The notes beneath the pieces were generated by a model that was given only the letters and a program-made list of their open reading frames with translations, did no database searches and was not told the origin of the DNA. Below, piece by piece: positions 62,953 through 64,000 of a DNA stretch of 64,000 nt (positions are counted from its first letter, which is position 1; each line of letters begins with the position of its first letter). The DNA is from Actinomadura nitritigenes (GTDB lineage Bacteria > Actinomycetota > Actinomycetes > Streptosporangiales > Streptosporangiaceae), in assembly GCF_017573545.1 (NCBI RefSeq), contig NZ_JAGEOK010000007.1:248001-312000 (forward strand). The letters run 5' to 3'. A program made the translations under genes and the position numbers.

Positions 62953-64000
62953 CTCGTCCCCCTGTGGACGTCGGTGAACGCGCAGACGGTGTCGGCGATG
63001 TGCTCCACCTGCGCGTCGGTCAGGTTCGGATACAGCGGCAGCGAGAGGGTGCGCCGCGCGGCGGACTCGGCGTTCGGCCACGACCCGCCCGGCCGCGCGT
63101 AGGGCGCGAACGCGGGCTGGGCCGGCAGCGGGCGCGGGTAGTAGACGTGCGCGGTGACGCCGTGCGCGGCCAGATGGGCGTCCAGCGCGTCCCTGTCGTC
63201 GGTGAGGACGGTGTACACGTAGGGGAAGCGGCCGTCCCCGCCCTCCGGCGGCGCGGTCAGGCCGCGCTCCGCGAGCGGCGCGAAGCGGCGCGAGTAGTAG
63301 GCGGAGATCTCCGCGCGGCGGGCGAGCCGGTCGTCCAGGCCGGCCAGCCGGTGCAGCTGGAACGCGGCCATCACCTCGTCGAAGCGGCTGTTGTGGCCGA
63401 TCCGGTGGTGGACGAAGCGATGGACGCCGTCCTGGCCGTGGTTGCGGAGCATCCGCACGTCCGCGGCGAGGCCGGCGTCGTCGGTGATGACCACGCCGCC
63501 CTCCCCGGGCATGCCGAACGTCTTCACCTGCACGAAGGAGTAGAGCCCCGCGTCCCCCCAGCGGCCCGCCGGGCGGCCCCGCAGCCTCCCGCCCTGGGCG
63601 AGCGCCGAGTCCTCGATCAGGCGGACCCCGCGCCGGTCGGCCAGCGCCCGGAACGCGGGCATGTCCGCCATCACCGAGAACATGTGGGCGGCCAGCAGCA
63701 CCCGGGTGCGCGGCGTGATCAGCGGCTCCGCGGCGGCCGGGTCGACGGTGAGCCGGACCGGGTCGATGTCGGCGAACACGGGCCGGGCGCCGGCGTCGAT
63801 GACGGTGGCGGCCAGCGGCGCGCACCCGAACGCCGGGACGACGACCTCGTCGCCGGGACCGACGTCCATCGCGGCCAGCACCAGGGTGAGCGCGGACGTG
63901 CCGCTGGAGCAGGCGACGACGCCGCCGGCGCCGATCCGGGCGGCGAGCGCGCGTTCGAGCCGCGCGGTCCGCTCGCCGAGGATGAACCTCTGGTCCCGGC
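62949..64000 (-). CDS. DegT/DnrJ/EryC1-family PLP aminotransferase (5' end beyond window)
   Basis: 350 residues remain; the start is past base 64000. GDEVVVPAFGCAPLAATV, FADIDPVRLTVDP, LIEDSALAQGG, and SFVQVKTFGMPGEGGVVITDD with the PLP Lys identify a type I sensory aminotransferase of antibiotic and nucleotide-sugar paths, including AHBA synthases and perosamine enzymes. RFDEVMAAFQLHRLAGLD and VYYPRPLPAQPAF support this. Heads the visible part of the biosynthetic operon, donating an amino group to an unknown keto substrate. Confidence 0.9.
   Translation of the reverse strand, partial: RDQRFILGERTARLERALAARIGAGGVVACSSGTSALTLVLAAMDVGPGDEVVVPAFGCAPLAATVIDAGARPVFADIDPVRLTVDPAAAEPLITPRTRVLLAAHMFSVMADMPAFRALADRRGVRLIEDSALAQGGRLRGRPAGRWGDAGLYSFVQVKTFGMPGEGGVVITDDAGLAADVRMLRNHGQDGVHRFVHHRIGHNSRFDEVMAAFQLHRLAGLDDRLARRAEISAYYSRRFAPLAERGLTAPPEGGDGRFPYVYTVLTDDRDALDAHLAAHGVTAHVYYPRPLPAQPAFAPYARPGGSWPNAESAARRTLSLPLYPNLTDAQVEHIADTVCAFTDVHRGTR

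Overview
The window is a very GC-rich, densely coding chromosomal segment of an actinomycete. GC-rich codon usage, a HrdB-type principal sigma factor nearly identical in regions 1.2-4 to the Streptomyces form, an actinobacterial ParC/ParE pair, many GTG/TTG starts and many 4-bp ATGA/GTGA stop-start overlaps all fit. A Thermomonosporaceae-like (Actinomadura-type) host is my guess from overall flavour. No rRNA, tRNA, CRISPR array, transposase or integrase gene was seen.

0-22 kb is mostly core genome: a lactate-monooxygenase-type enzyme cut by the window edge, topoisomerase IV subunit A (682-3207) and, 8 kb further on the opposite strand, subunit B (11430-13520), and the principal sigma factor (17874-19526) followed on the same strand by a PAS-GAF-SpoIIE phosphatase. 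Between them lie an NCS1 permease coupled to an isochorismatase-type hydrolase, a flavoprotein, a ketosteroid-isomerase-like enzyme with its catalytic residues, a three-gene membrane protein/sensor kinase/response regulator operon, two secreted proteins, an ABC-2 exporter, a small zinc-ribbon protein, a GNAT acetyltransferase and YaaA.

22-46 kb mixes repair and housekeeping genes (HhH-GPD protein, RNase HII, HhH endonuclease-like protein, AlkZ-superfamily protein) with a Tat-exported molybdopterin oxidoreductase plus cytochrome b partner, a 5-oxoprolinase PxpABC operon, a membrane-anchored tandem AAA+ ATPase, an ABC exporter with a DesKR-like two-component system, and a two-domain TerD protein. 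A three-gene block at 26.7-31.3 kb encodes two large paralogues with TY-Chap-like and SseB-like domains joined to long Pro/Gln/Arg-rich tails, followed by a coupled 122-residue orphan. This block is poorly described and worth attention.

46-54 kb is a catabolic and regulatory stretch: oxidoreductase, lipoate ligase with permuted domain order, pirin, TetR, membrane protein, a carboxymuconolactone-decarboxylase/hydrolase fusion, LysR, OsmC and GntR. Several genes have striking inverted or direct repeats at their promoters.

54.25-64.0 kb is one minus-strand, almost gapless operon of eight genes running past the window edge: DegT-type PLP aminotransferase, UbiA-type prenyltransferase, FAD oxidoreductase, adenylate-forming enzyme, double-length CaiB-like CoA-transferase, a second adenylate-forming enzyme with an unusual P-loop, SAM methyltransferase and an AhpD/CMD protein. 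Seven consecutive junctions are overlapping or within 4 bp. I infer an uncharacterised biosynthetic cluster for a prenylated or terpenoid acyl product. This is the best candidate for a new system in the window.
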